A stretch of 64,000 nucleotides of DNA, from positions 207,605-271,604 of the forward strand of contig NZ_STGI01000004.1 in NCBI RefSeq assembly GCF_004804275.1, written 5' to 3'. Within the stretch, counting starts at the first letter, position 1, and each line of letters begins with the position of its first letter. The notes under the pieces are model-generated. The model saw nothing but the letters and a program-made list of their open reading frames with translations, ran no database searches and was not told the DNA's origin. The stretch comes from Herbaspirillum sp. ST 5-3 (GTDB lineage: Bacteria > Pseudomonadota > Gammaproteobacteria > Burkholderiales > Burkholderiaceae_D). Shown here in pieces: positions 31,087 through 38,627 of the stretch. The position numbers and the translations under genes were made by a program.

Positions 31087-31584
31087 ATGCCATCCTCTTC
31101 CGAACCGCTTATCGATGCCGATCATGCCGACTTCATGCAGCGCGGCGTCGGGATTGGCGTCGCCGCCTGCGACAGCCACAACATCCCGACATTGGCGCGC
31201 GCCATCGGATGCCGTGTGTCGCCGGATCGCCGCAGCATCACTGTTTTCATCTCTGCGACACAGGCAGCCCCGGTACTGAAATGCGTGCGTGACAACGGCG
31301 CGATTGCCGTCGTTTTCAGCGAACCATCGACGCATCGTACCGTGCAGGTGAAAGGCAAGGATGCCGTCGTCGGAGGGCTCGCCGAGGGCGACCAGGAAAT
31401 CCTCGCGGACTATCGCACCGCGTTCATGCGGCAGGTTTCGCCGCTCGGCCACGCCGAAGTCCTGGTCCGCACTCTTCTTACCCGCCCGTCCGCCGACATC
31501 GTCAGCCTGAGCTTCACGCCGTATGCGGCATTTTCGCAAACGCCCGGACCGAGAGCCGGCGAACCGCTGCAGAGGCACCCATGA
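31087..31584 (+). CDS. pyridoxamine 5 prime-phosphate oxidase-like flavin split-barrel protein
   Basis: 165 residues. The pattern VGIGVAACDSHNIPTLARAIGCRVSPDRRSITVFIS, then TQAAPVLKCVRDNGAIAVVFSEPSTHRTVQVKG, matches the PNPOx/FMN split-barrel fold. There the protein typically binds FMN or F420 and acts as an oxidoreductase or a redox/ligand sensor. No dedicated PdxH residues can be claimed. It overlaps the next gene by 4 bp (ATGA), and that gene also begins with a split-barrel domain, so the two are co-expressed and may form a heterodimer. The role is unknown. Confidence 0.72.
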   Translation: MPSSSEPLIDADHADFMQRGVGIGVAACDSHNIPTLARAIGCRVSPDRRSITVFISATQAAPVLKCVRDNGAIAVVFSEPSTHRTVQVKGKDAVVGGLAEGDQEILADYRTAFMRQVSPLGHAEVLVRTLLTRPSADIVSLSFTPYAAFSQTPGPRAGEPLQRHP

Positions 31585-32918
31585 CGCTCAAGGTCGATGC
31601 GATTCGCGAATGCCTCGAAGGCGTGATTCCAGGCACGGTAGCCACCGCATCTCTCGATGGCACGCCGAATATCGCGTACCTGTCACAGGTGCAGTTCGTG
31701 GACAGCGACCACGTCGCGCTCTCCTACCAGTTCTTCAACAAGACGCGCCAGAACATCATGGTCAATCCGCGCGCCGCGCTGGTCGTGACCAGTCCCCTGA
31801 GTGCCACGCAATACCGGCTGTCGCTGGAATACCTGCGCACTGAGACGTCCGGCCCGCTATTCGAGAGCATGAAGGCCAAGCTGGCGGGCATCGCCTCGCA
31901 CACCGGCATGAGCGGCGTGTTCCGCCTGCTCGGCTCCGATGTATTTCACGTGCTTGATATCGAGCGCCTGCCCGGCGAATCCCTGCCCGCGCCGCCGCCG
32001 CAACACAACCTGCTGGCCGCGCTGCGAACCTGCACCGAACGGCTGGCGCCCTGCACCGACCTGGAAAAACTGCTATCGGAAACCCTGTCCTGCCTCGACC
32101 GGCAGTTCGGCATCCATCACACCATGGTGCTGATGCTCGATGAGGCAAGCCAGCGCCTGTACACGGTCGCCAGCCAGGGTTACGAGGAATCCGGCGTCGG
32201 CTCCGAAATCCCTCTTGGGCAAGGCGTCATCGGCGTGGCCGCACGCGAAGGCACACCGATACGCATCGGCCATATGAATTCCGAATACGCGTACAGCCGC
32301 GCAATCCGCGAAAGCGCGGAGCATAGCGACTGGGCCAGCGCGCTGGAAACCGAGATTCCCCTGCCGGGCCTGCGCGAGTCGCGCAGCCAGCTCGCGGTGC
32401 CCATCCTCGCATCGCAGCGCCTGCTTGGCGTGCTGTATGTCGAAAGCCCGCGCGACCTGCGCTTTACTTACGACGATGAGGATGCGCTGGTCAGCCTGGC
32501 GGGCCAACTCGGCATGGCGATGCATCTGTTGCAGCAGGCCGCCGAAAGCAGCGAGGATGCACCGGCCGCGTCTGCAGATCCTGAGCCGGCCAAGGGCTTG
32601 CCGCTGGTAATTCGCCACTTTCCGGAAAACGACAGTGTATTTCTTGGCGACGACTACCTGATCAAGGGCGTTGCCGGCTCGATTTTCTGGACCTTGCTGC
32701 GCGATTACGCGGACAAGCAACGCACCGAATTCACCAACCGCGAACTGCGATTGGACTCCCGCGTCCGCCTGCCCGACGTGAGCGACAACCTGGAAGCCCG
32801 GCTGATCCTGCTCGGCAAGCGCTTGATTGAACGCAATGCCGCGATCCGGATTGAAAAAACAGGCCGTGGCCGTTTCCGTCTGCGCGTGGATCGTCCGATA
32901 CGCCTATCCGAAGCCTGA
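31581..32918 (+). CDS. PNPOx split-barrel + GAF + C-terminal winged-helix-like protein
   Basis: 445 residues in three parts. Residues 1-130 are a flavin split-barrel (IPGTVATASLDGTPNIAYLSQVQFVD, MVNPRAALVV). Residues about 150-320 are a GAF domain (LEKLLSETLSCLDRQFGIHH, IPLGQGVIGVAAREGTPIRI, SQLAVPILASQRLLGVLYVES). A C-terminal part (about 340-445) holds TEFTNRELRLDSRVRLPD and RLILLGKRLIERNAAIRIEKTGRGRFRLRV, which looks like a winged helix of the kind found in transcription regulators. I therefore infer a one-component sensor. It is translated together with the smaller split-barrel protein and lies 235 bp before the TPP-dependent E1 genes, which it might control. The domain reading of the third part is uncertain. 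Confidence 0.7.
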   Translation: MTLKVDAIRECLEGVIPGTVATASLDGTPNIAYLSQVQFVDSDHVALSYQFFNKTRQNIMVNPRAALVVTSPLSATQYRLSLEYLRTETSGPLFESMKAKLAGIASHTGMSGVFRLLGSDVFHVLDIERLPGESLPAPPPQHNLLAALRTCTERLAPCTDLEKLLSETLSCLDRQFGIHHTMVLMLDEASQRLYTVASQGYEESGVGSEIPLGQGVIGVAAREGTPIRIGHMNSEYAYSRAIRESAEHSDWASALETEIPLPGLRESRSQLAVPILASQRLLGVLYVESPRDLRFTYDDEDALVSLAGQLGMAMHLLQQAAESSEDAPAASADPEPAKGLPLVIRHFPENDSVFLGDDYLIKGVAGSIFWTLLRDYADKQRTEFTNRELRLDSRVRLPDVSDNLEARLILLGKRLIERNAAIRIEKTGRGRFRLRVDRPIRLSEA

Positions 32919-32924
32919 TTCATC

Positions 32925-32952
32925 CGCATGCCGCCTTGGCGTGCGGCATGCG
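32925..32952 (+). terminator. probable terminator after the split-barrel/GAF operon
   Basis: CGCATGCCGC, an 8-base loop and GCGGCATGCG form a 10-bp perfect stem starting 7 bp after the stop codon. It is followed by a pyrimidine-rich stretch (CCCCTCTTTTCCCTCTTCTG) rather than a pure T run. Confidence 0.65.
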
Positions 32953-33153
32953 ATCCCCTCTTTTCCCTCTTCTGTTGCCTGCAGGTTGTTGAAATCCGGA
33001 CAGGATTTCGCAGGCATGCGCGTAGCATTTCCTAAAACTTCATTCAATAAATCTTAAAAAAATCTTAAGCCCGAAAACCAGCGATTTTTTCGCTGCGCTG
33101 CACAGTAGACTTCGTCCGCACATCAGTTTCAACACTCTTGATGAAGGACGATC

Positions 33154-34113
33154 ATGACGCAACTATCCAACGATAACGGCCCGAAATCCATGCTGGAATG
33201 CATGATGCTGATCCGGGCATATGAAGAAAAACTCGCCGCGCTGCAAGCCACCGGCATCGCCGGCACTTGCACCTCGGTCGGACAGGAAGCTTCCGCGGTC
33301 GGCGTGGTGCGCGCACTGGGTGCGGACGACCGCATCCTGACCAACCATCGCAGCGCCGGCCATCTGCTGGCGCGCGGCGCTGATCCGGGACGGCTTCTGG
33401 CGGAGGTGATGGGCCGCCGCACCGGCTATTGCAAAGGCAAGAGCGGCTCGCTGCATATCTCCGCAAAAGAGCATGGCGTGATACTGACCTCCACCATCGT
33501 CGGCGGCGAATTGTCGCTGGCCACCGGCGTCGGCCTCTCCATGTCCATGCTCGCGCAGGACGGCATCGTCGCCTGCTTCTTCGGCGACGGCGCAGCGTGC
33601 GAAGGCATCTTTCACGAATCGCTGAACCTGGCGAGCATGTGGAACCTGCCGATCCTGTACGTCTGCGAAAACAACCAGTGGCAAGCCTACGTGCATCGCA
33701 ACGAAACCATGGCTGTTGACCATATCAGCGACTGGGCCCGCAACTACGGCATGGACAGCCGCACGGTCGACGGCAATGACGTGGAAGCGGTCCATGCCGC
33801 GACCACCCACGCCATTGCGCGCATTCGCGAGTCGGGCAAGCCCTTTCTGCTCGAAACCTATACCTACCGCCTGCGCGGACACTTCGAGCCGGACGATCAA
33901 TCGTATGTCGATCCGCAGGAACTGGCGACGTGGCGTGCCAAGGATCCGATCAGATTGATGCAGGACCGGTTGCTGCAGCGGGGAACGCTCAGCCAGACGG
34001 ATATCGCGCGCATGGAGCAACGTGCCGCCGCCGTCATCGAGCGCGCCGCTGCGTTTGCCGCCGATTCGCCCTTCCCCGCGCTGTCCGAACTGACCACCGA
34101 TGTCTATGCATGA
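33154..34113 (+). CDS. thiamine diphosphate-dependent dehydrogenase E1, alpha subunit
   Basis: 319 residues. The thiamine diphosphate motif is complete: GDGAACEGIFHESLNLASMW followed by LYVCENNQW. The N-terminal part shows TCTSVGQEASAVGVVRAL and TNHRSAGHLLARG, and the phosphorylation-loop region reads TYTYRLRGHFEPDDQSYVD. Such subunits decarboxylate 2-oxo acids or cleave acetoin with the beta subunit, passing the acyl group to an E2 lipoyl enzyme. The length and motifs sit best with the acetoin dehydrogenase (AcoA)/short PDH-type group. No E2 or E3 gene follows, so the complex must borrow them, or the enzyme works alone. The beta subunit starts 11 bp downstream. The substrate is not certain. 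Confidence 0.88.
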   Translation: MTQLSNDNGPKSMLECMMLIRAYEEKLAALQATGIAGTCTSVGQEASAVGVVRALGADDRILTNHRSAGHLLARGADPGRLLAEVMGRRTGYCKGKSGSLHISAKEHGVILTSTIVGGELSLATGVGLSMSMLAQDGIVACFFGDGAACEGIFHESLNLASMWNLPILYVCENNQWQAYVHRNETMAVDHISDWARNYGMDSRTVDGNDVEAVHAATTHAIARIRESGKPFLLETYTYRLRGHFEPDDQSYVDPQELATWRAKDPIRLMQDRLLQRGTLSQTDIARMEQRAAAVIERAAAFAADSPFPALSELTTDVYA

Positions 34114-34124
34114 GGAGCACTGCC

Positions 34125-35123
34125 ATGTCCCAAATCACTGTCAATGAAGCCGTCACGCAGGCGCTGGCCGAAGAAATGCGACGCGATCCGCGCGTTGTCA
34201 TGTTCGGCGAAGGCGTCGCCACCAAGCGAACCGATCTCCTGAATGAATTCGGACCGCGCCGCATCCGCAACACGCCGCTGGCCGAAGGCATCATCGCCGG
34301 CACCGCCGCCGGCGCCGCGGCCACCGGCTTGCGTCCCGTGGTCGATCTGCTGTTTGCGCCCTTTCTCTGCTTTGCGATGGATGAAATCGTCAACAGCGCC
34401 GGCAAGCTGCGCTACATGTCCGGCGGACAGTTCTCCTTCCCGATGGTGGTGATCGCCATGACAGGCAGCGGCTGGACCATAGGCGCGCAGCACAACCACA
34501 ACCTGGAAGCCTGGTTCGTGCATAGCCCGGGGCTGAAAGTGGTCATGCCCTCCAATGCAGCCGATTTCAAAGGGCTATTGAAAGCCGCGATCCGCGACGA
34601 CAATCCCGTGCTGTTCTTCGTCGATATGCCGCTCATGCATGTACCCGGCGAAGTCCCCGAAGACGAGCACATCGTCCCGCTGGGGAAGGCAGCCGTCGCG
34701 CGCGAGGGCTCGGACCTCACGATCATCAGCTACGCAAAGATGGTCGGAACCTGCCTGCAGGCTGCCGGTCAGCTGGCGCAATCGGGCATCTCGGCGGAAG
34801 TGATCGACCTGCGTTCGCTCAAGCCGCTCGACGAAGAAACCATCCTGCGTTCCGTTCGCAAGACGGGCCGTCTGCTGGTGGTCCACGAAGCCGGCCGCAT
34901 GTGCGGGGTTGGCGCCGAGATCAGCGCGATCGTCGCGGAACACGCATTTGCCTCCCTCAAGGCGCCGGTGCTTCGTCTCACCAGCCCGGACACACCTGCG
35001 CCGTCGAGCTACGTGCTTGAGCAGGCATTCATGCCGCAAGCACAGGACGTTGTCGCCGCAGCGAACAAGCTCATTGGAAGAATCCAGCCGCATGCGCTGG
35101 AGCCCGAAGAACAGACCGTTTGA
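34125..35123 (+). CDS. thiamine diphosphate-dependent dehydrogenase E1, beta subunit
   Basis: 332 residues from ATG 34125, with GAGGAG upstream; the longer in-frame version reads back into the alpha gene and is not credible. Family segments are SQITVNEAVTQALAEEMRRDPRVVMFGEGV, NTPLAEGIIAGTAAGAAATGLRPVVDLLF and the GAQHNHNLEAWFVHSPGLKVVMPS loop that helps form the thiamine site. SAEVIDLRSLKPLDEETIL begins the C-terminal transketolase domain. It resembles AcoB and PdhB types. It pairs with the alpha subunit just upstream and is followed after 19 bp by a small heme-copper-oxidase-like membrane protein that probably shares the transcript. AcoR-type activators typically control such genes, and one is at 3.3 kb. 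Confidence 0.88.
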   Translation: MSQITVNEAVTQALAEEMRRDPRVVMFGEGVATKRTDLLNEFGPRRIRNTPLAEGIIAGTAAGAAATGLRPVVDLLFAPFLCFAMDEIVNSAGKLRYMSGGQFSFPMVVIAMTGSGWTIGAQHNHNLEAWFVHSPGLKVVMPSNAADFKGLLKAAIRDDNPVLFFVDMPLMHVPGEVPEDEHIVPLGKAAVAREGSDLTIISYAKMVGTCLQAAGQLAQSGISAEVIDLRSLKPLDEETILRSVRKTGRLLVVHEAGRMCGVGAEISAIVAEHAFASLKAPVLRLTSPDTPAPSSYVLEQAFMPQAQDVVAAANKLIGRIQPHALEPEEQTV

Positions 35124-35142
35124 TTTTCAACAGAGAGAAACC

Positions 35143-35553
35143 ATGCAAACCACCTTTCATACCACGCAAAAATCACTTTCATCTGTCGGCATTGTCTGGC
35201 TGAGGATGGCAGTCATTTATCTGATTCTCGGCGTGACCCTCGGCATCGCGATGGGCGCCAGCGAAGACTTCACGCTGCGCCCGGTGCACGCGCACATCAA
35301 CCTGCTCGGATGGGCAACCATGGCGCTGGCAGGGCTCGTCTACAGCGTGTATCCGCATGCAGGCATGAACAGGCTGGCGAAGCTCCACTTCTGGATGACC
35401 AACCTCGCGCTGCCGGTGATGATGATCGCCCTGACCTTGCTGTTGCTGGGTCAGCGCGCCGCGATTCCGTTCCTGGCAGCATCGGAAATCGTGGCGGCGC
35501 TCGGTATCGTCAGTTTCGCGTTCAATATTTTTCTTAATCTGAAGAAAAACTGA
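35143..35553 (+). CDS. small membrane protein resembling a heme-copper oxidase subunit I fragment
   Basis: 136 residues from ATG 35143; an upstream in-frame extension overlaps the E1 beta gene and is rejected. There are four hydrophobic helices: about 18-38 (WLRMAVIYLILGVTLGIAMG), 50-70, 82-102 and 108-130. The segment RPVHAHINLLGWATMALAGLVYSVYP resembles the helix of cbb3/NO-reductase-type subunit I that carries an axial haem His. The protein has only a quarter of the normal length and no second His pair, so it is not an oxidase. Stand-alone proteins like this are common in Burkholderiales and have no assigned role that I know of. Confidence 0.7.
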   Translation: MQTTFHTTQKSLSSVGIVWLRMAVIYLILGVTLGIAMGASEDFTLRPVHAHINLLGWATMALAGLVYSVYPHAGMNRLAKLHFWMTNLALPVMMIALTLLLLGQRAAIPFLAASEIVAALGIVSFAFNIFLNLKKN

Positions 35554-35559
35554 GCATGC

Positions 35560-35590
35560 TGCTGTCGCAATTCCGGGAATTGCGACAGCA
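35560..35590. terminator. hairpin between convergent genes
   Basis: TGCTGTCGCAATT, a 5-base loop (CCGGG) and AATTGCGACAGCA form a perfect 13-bp stem between two convergent stop codons (35553 plus, 35596 minus). No T run follows on either strand, so terminator function is likely from position but not certain. Confidence 0.6.
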
Positions 35591-35595
35591 TACCG

Positions 35596-36522
35596 TCATG
35601 CTGCGGCGAGGCAATGCTCGGATCGTACGGCGACCGCTTTTGCGGGAAGCAGTTCGACATGCATGGCGCTCTGCAAGGACGGAATGGAGCCTCCCGCCCG
35701 GTACTGGAAGCTCACGTGCAGAACATCGCCGGCGAGCACCTGCACCGGCGTCGGCAGCGGCAATACCATGTAGTGATTGAGCCAGTCGATCGTCGCTCCC
35801 TGCTGCATCAGCACCGCGAGGATATTCTTCGTAATGAAGCGTAGCGCGTTGACCGTACCGGCCCGCGTCATCGTGAATGCGCCCTGCCACTGGATGGCGG
35901 TATCGCAGGGCTGGCTGAAATCGAGCATGCTGTAGACAGCGGGCGCGGCGAATTCGATGCTGCCCGGAGAGATCGCGGCAGGTTCCTGGAACTGCACGAT
36001 CGGCGCGTGATAGCCCTCGAAACAATATTCCTGGCAGAGTGGCTGAACTGCCATGATGGCAGCTTCCGGAATGAACACCGGCAGTTTTCCGCCAAAACGC
36101 TCGCGGTAGCGCCGTTTGAAGGACTCGATCATTTCGACTTGCTTTTCGCGCAGCATGGCCACGTGAATCATTTCACAAATGACAATGTCCACCGGCTCGG
36201 GCGGCAAGTACTCGAAAGCATCGGCGTGAATCACCTCCACCTTGTGGCCTTCCCGGTTATGAGAAAGCAGGCGGCGCGCCTCGGCAACGAGATCCGGGTT
36301 GAATTCCACGCACCACACCTTTTCCGCCTTCGCCGCCGCGAACCACGACAACACGCCGGTTCCGCCGCCCAGCTCCAATACTTTCGCGCCGGGAAAGACC
36401 GCGTGTTCGATCGCTGCCTTGAATCCCTGCATGCGACGGCCATCCATCAGCATGTTGTGGTGGTAGTGCAAAGGGATGAATTGCCCAAGATAGCAGCTCT
36501 CGATTTCGCGTTCGGTCAGCAT
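35596..36522 (-). CDS. class I SAM methyltransferase resembling protein arginine methyltransferases
   Basis: 308 residues. The SAM-binding motif I is GAKVLELGGGTGVLSWFAA at about residues 45-63, followed by the acidic post-I motif VWCVEFNPDLV. A PRMT-like double-E region is seen as VDIVICEMIHVAMLREKQ, and the chain continues into a C-terminal beta-barrel-like half (VLAGDVLHVSFQYRAGG) as in PRMTs. The first residues (HYHHNMLMDGRRMQGFKAAI) also match the PRMT helix preceding motif I. True arginine methylation is rare and poorly known in bacteria, so the activity is inference. The gene is divergent from fnr, with 254 bp between them. Confidence 0.72.
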   Translation of the reverse strand: MLTEREIESCYLGQFIPLHYHHNMLMDGRRMQGFKAAIEHAVFPGAKVLELGGGTGVLSWFAAAKAEKVWCVEFNPDLVAEARRLLSHNREGHKVEVIHADAFEYLPPEPVDIVICEMIHVAMLREKQVEMIESFKRRYRERFGGKLPVFIPEAAIMAVQPLCQEYCFEGYHAPIVQFQEPAAISPGSIEFAAPAVYSMLDFSQPCDTAIQWQGAFTMTRAGTVNALRFITKNILAVLMQQGATIDWLNHYMVLPLPTPVQVLAGDVLHVSFQYRAGGSIPSLQSAMHVELLPAKAVAVRSEHCLAAA

Positions 36523-36734
36523 GTGCGTGGTCCTGTTGATGTGCTCTGTGTGCGACTGTTCAATTCGACATAAAATACGGTCGGCGCGGGTCGTTTGCGA
36601 AGCTGCAGCGCCTGCTCTGCCAACCGAACCATGCCATTATCGTTTTGTTGGCGGGAAGCAAAGCTGCGAGCTGCACTTGATTTGTCAACTTGTTTACGCG
36701 TTTAGCACTTGGTACGGGACTTGCATGGTTATTC

Positions 36735-36748
36735 TTGACTTGGCTCAA
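36735..36748. promoter_or_regulatory. FNR-like box upstream of fnr
   Basis: TTGACTTGGCTCAA fits TTGA-N6-TCAA and differs from TTGAT-N4-ATCAA at two of ten positions. It lies 29 bp before the chosen fnr start, so it could serve autoregulation by blocking the promoter. It is weaker than the boxes at ccoN, hemN and the stress-protein gene. Confidence 0.45.
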
Positions 36749-36776
36749 TTCAGAGCCCGATGAGAAAGCCCTAAAG

Positions 36777-37589
36777 ATGAGAACCGAAACCGAGCACACC
36801 ATGATTCTGCATCGCCTCAACCCCGGTAAAATGAACCAGCCTGTCCCGTTTCCAAAACCGAGTCCGGTCAATGTGCAGGAACTGCGCGCGCGCTGTTCTG
36901 CGTGCAGCATGCATCAGCTCTGCCTTCCCATGGGCCTGGAACTGCAAGACATGGACAAGCTCGATCAGATCATCGGTCGTCGGCGCAAGGTGCCGCGCGA
37001 TGGACACCTGTATCGCGTGGGCGATCCTTTCACCAATCTGTATGCGATTCGTCTCGGGCATTTCAAGACGCATCAAATCAATCCGAGCGGCGATCAGCAG
37101 ATTACCGGCTTCCAAATGGCGGGCGAACTGCTCGGAATGGACGCAATCAGCACCGATCGCCACCACTGCAACGCGATTGCGCTGGAAGACAGCGAAGTCT
37201 GCGAAATTCCTTTCTCGCGGCTGGAGTCCTTGTTCGGTGAAATGCCGACCCTGCTGCATCATTTCCACCGCATGATGAGCCAGGAGATCACGCGTGAGCA
37301 AAGCGTCATGCTCTTGCTGGGGAATATGCGTGCAGAACAGCGCTTCGCAGCTTTTCTGAGCAACCTGTCATCGCGCTATTCGGCCCGCGGATACTCTTCC
37401 ACCAGCTTCCAGCTGCGCATGACGCGCGAAGAGATCGGCAATTACCTCGGATTGACGATCGAAAGCATCAGCCGCCTGCTTTCCAAGTTCAAGAAACAAG
37501 GCTGGATCAAGGTGAATAACCGCGAACTGGAATTGCTTGACCCCGTTACCCTGAAAGCGGTCGCTGCAGGCACCAAGACTTGCGGCTAG
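36777..37589 (+). CDS. fnr: FNR-type oxygen-responsive transcription regulator
   Basis: 270 residues from ATG 36777; ATGs at 36801 and 36831 are alternatives and none has a strong ribosome site. The [4Fe-4S] cysteines of FNR are all present: C40, C43 and C49 in RCSACSMHQLCLP, and C142 in SEVCEIP. A cyclic-nucleotide-type beta-roll, a dimer helix and a Crp-type helix-turn-helix follow. The recognition helix reads TIESISRLLSKF, with the Glu and Ser-Arg spacing of E. coli FNR that reads TTGAT half sites. Without oxygen it would dimerise and activate class II promoters. Matching boxes precede ccoN, hemN, a universal stress gene and a metal-binding gene nearby. A strong terminator follows. Confidence 0.94.
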   Translation: MRTETEHTMILHRLNPGKMNQPVPFPKPSPVNVQELRARCSACSMHQLCLPMGLELQDMDKLDQIIGRRRKVPRDGHLYRVGDPFTNLYAIRLGHFKTHQINPSGDQQITGFQMAGELLGMDAISTDRHHCNAIALEDSEVCEIPFSRLESLFGEMPTLLHHFHRMMSQEITREQSVMLLLGNMRAEQRFAAFLSNLSSRYSARGYSSTSFQLRMTREEIGNYLGLTIESISRLLSKFKKQGWIKVNNRELELLDPVTLKAVAAGTKTCG

Positions 37590-37611
37590 AAATTCCGGCC
37601 TGACAAAAAGA

Positions 37612-37658
37612 AAAAAGCCGTAGTACGCCTTGCTTGAAAAGGCGTACTACGGCTTTTT
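37612..37658. terminator. bidirectional Rho-independent terminator
   Basis: AAAAAGCCGTAGTACGCCTT, a 7-base loop and its exact complement give a perfect 20-bp stem with A and T tracts at both ends. It serves fnr on the plus strand and the small membrane-protein gene on the minus strand. Confidence 0.95.
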
Positions 37659-37675
37659 AACATTGGCCGCCAACG

Positions 37676-37915
37676 CTAGAAAGGCGACCCTTGGTCGTTT
37701 GGCGTACTGATCAGATAGTACGTCAACATGCTCGCCAATGCGCAAAACAGCCAAAAGCAGAAAAACCCCAGTGTGTACGTCGCCAGGGGCGGCAGATCCA
37801 TATGCTGGCTGACCGCTGCCAGCTCATGCGGATCGAACAGCGAGAAAAAGAAACCTTCCGCGACTATCGCCACTAAAAACGACGGCCATAAAACGACCAT
37901 CAGCAGTCGCGCCAT
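37676..37915 (-). CDS. small two-helix membrane protein, unknown function
   Basis: 79 residues with AGGAGGG just upstream of the ATG. There are two clear transmembrane helices, about 4-25 (LLMVVLWPSFLVAIVAEGFFF) and 46-68 (TYTLGFFCFWLFCALASMLTYY). The sequence LFDPHELAAVSQHMDLPPLA lies between them, on the outside if the N-terminus is inside. I do not recognise a named family. It is the last minus-strand gene after the cbb3 oxidase cluster, 162 bp beyond fixH, and it ends at the shared terminator. A role linked to the oxidase is possible only by position. Confidence 0.75.
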   Translation of the reverse strand: MARLLMVVLWPSFLVAIVAEGFFFSLFDPHELAAVSQHMDLPPLATYTLGFFCFWLFCALASMLTYYLISTPNDQGSPF

Positions 37916-38077
37916 CCTCCTACCCTCCTTTCAGCTGAGACCCAATGTCCTTCTTGTGTATTGACAAGGTACATCAATTCGGTCTATCAGCACAACATTC
38001 CGATTGCAAAAATGTTTCCCGAATCCGGGAAAGCCATTCAGGATTGTGAGAACGTTTTCGCTGTGTTGCCTTGCTGA

Positions 38078-38608
38078 TCAGGACGCCTCCGCGCGGATTT
38101 CGACCTCGCGTTCATGCGGCCAGGACCAGACGCCGTTCAGCCGCCAATCGCGCTGCTCGCCTTCCACCAATACTTGCCAACGCGCCACATCCAGCATCGG
38201 CAGCGCTACCGAGAAATTGCCGTGTGCATCCGGCCGAACCTCCAGCCGCATGTCCTTCGACGGCAAGGTGGAGTGCAACAGGCTTAGTTCCAGCTTCCTT
38301 GCATCCGGCTGCGCAAGGTTGGAAATCGATCCGGACAAGATGCCCGCCGCAGCATCGTAGCGGATATTCAACTTCAGTCGCATGGAGGCGGCGACCCGGT
38401 CGCGCCGCAGGTCCTGATTGATCGCCTTGCCTTGCTTGTAATAGTCATCGACGACCAGCGCGTCCTGGCGCGTAAACGCCAGCCACGCGGTATAGGACCC
38501 GGCCATGACGACCACGAGTGGGCCGAGCATCAGCAGCCAGGGCCAGGGATGCCGGTACCAGGGCTTGCTGGGGTTGATACGATTCGAAACAGATGTCGTG
38601 CTTTGCAT
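38078..38608 (-). CDS. fixH: FixH/CcoH-type cbb3 oxidase assembly protein
   Basis: 176 residues with GGAG upstream of the ATG. The N-terminus is basic, with one transmembrane helix at about 24-46 (WPWLLMLGPLVVVMAGSYTAWLA), followed by a periplasmic domain with the FixH signature DALVVDDYYKQGKAINQDLRRD. FixH/CcoH is needed for stable assembly of the cbb3 oxidase and interacts with CcoP or the whole complex in studied bacteria. It follows ccoG by 19 bp in the same operon. Length is normal. Confidence 0.88.
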   Translation of the reverse strand: MQSTTSVSNRINPSKPWYRHPWPWLLMLGPLVVVMAGSYTAWLAFTRQDALVVDDYYKQGKAINQDLRRDRVAASMRLKLNIRYDAAAGILSGSISNLAQPDARKLELSLLHSTLPSKDMRLEVRPDAHGNFSVALPMLDVARWQVLVEGEQRDWRLNGVWSWPHEREVEIRAEAS

Positions 38609-38627
38609 AACGATCTCCAGAACTTGA

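Noticed and set aside
36677-36688. TTGATTTGTCAA upstream of fnr
   Set aside because: Looks like an FNR box, but the half sites are two bases too close for an FNR dimer; the site at 36735-36748 has the right spacing.
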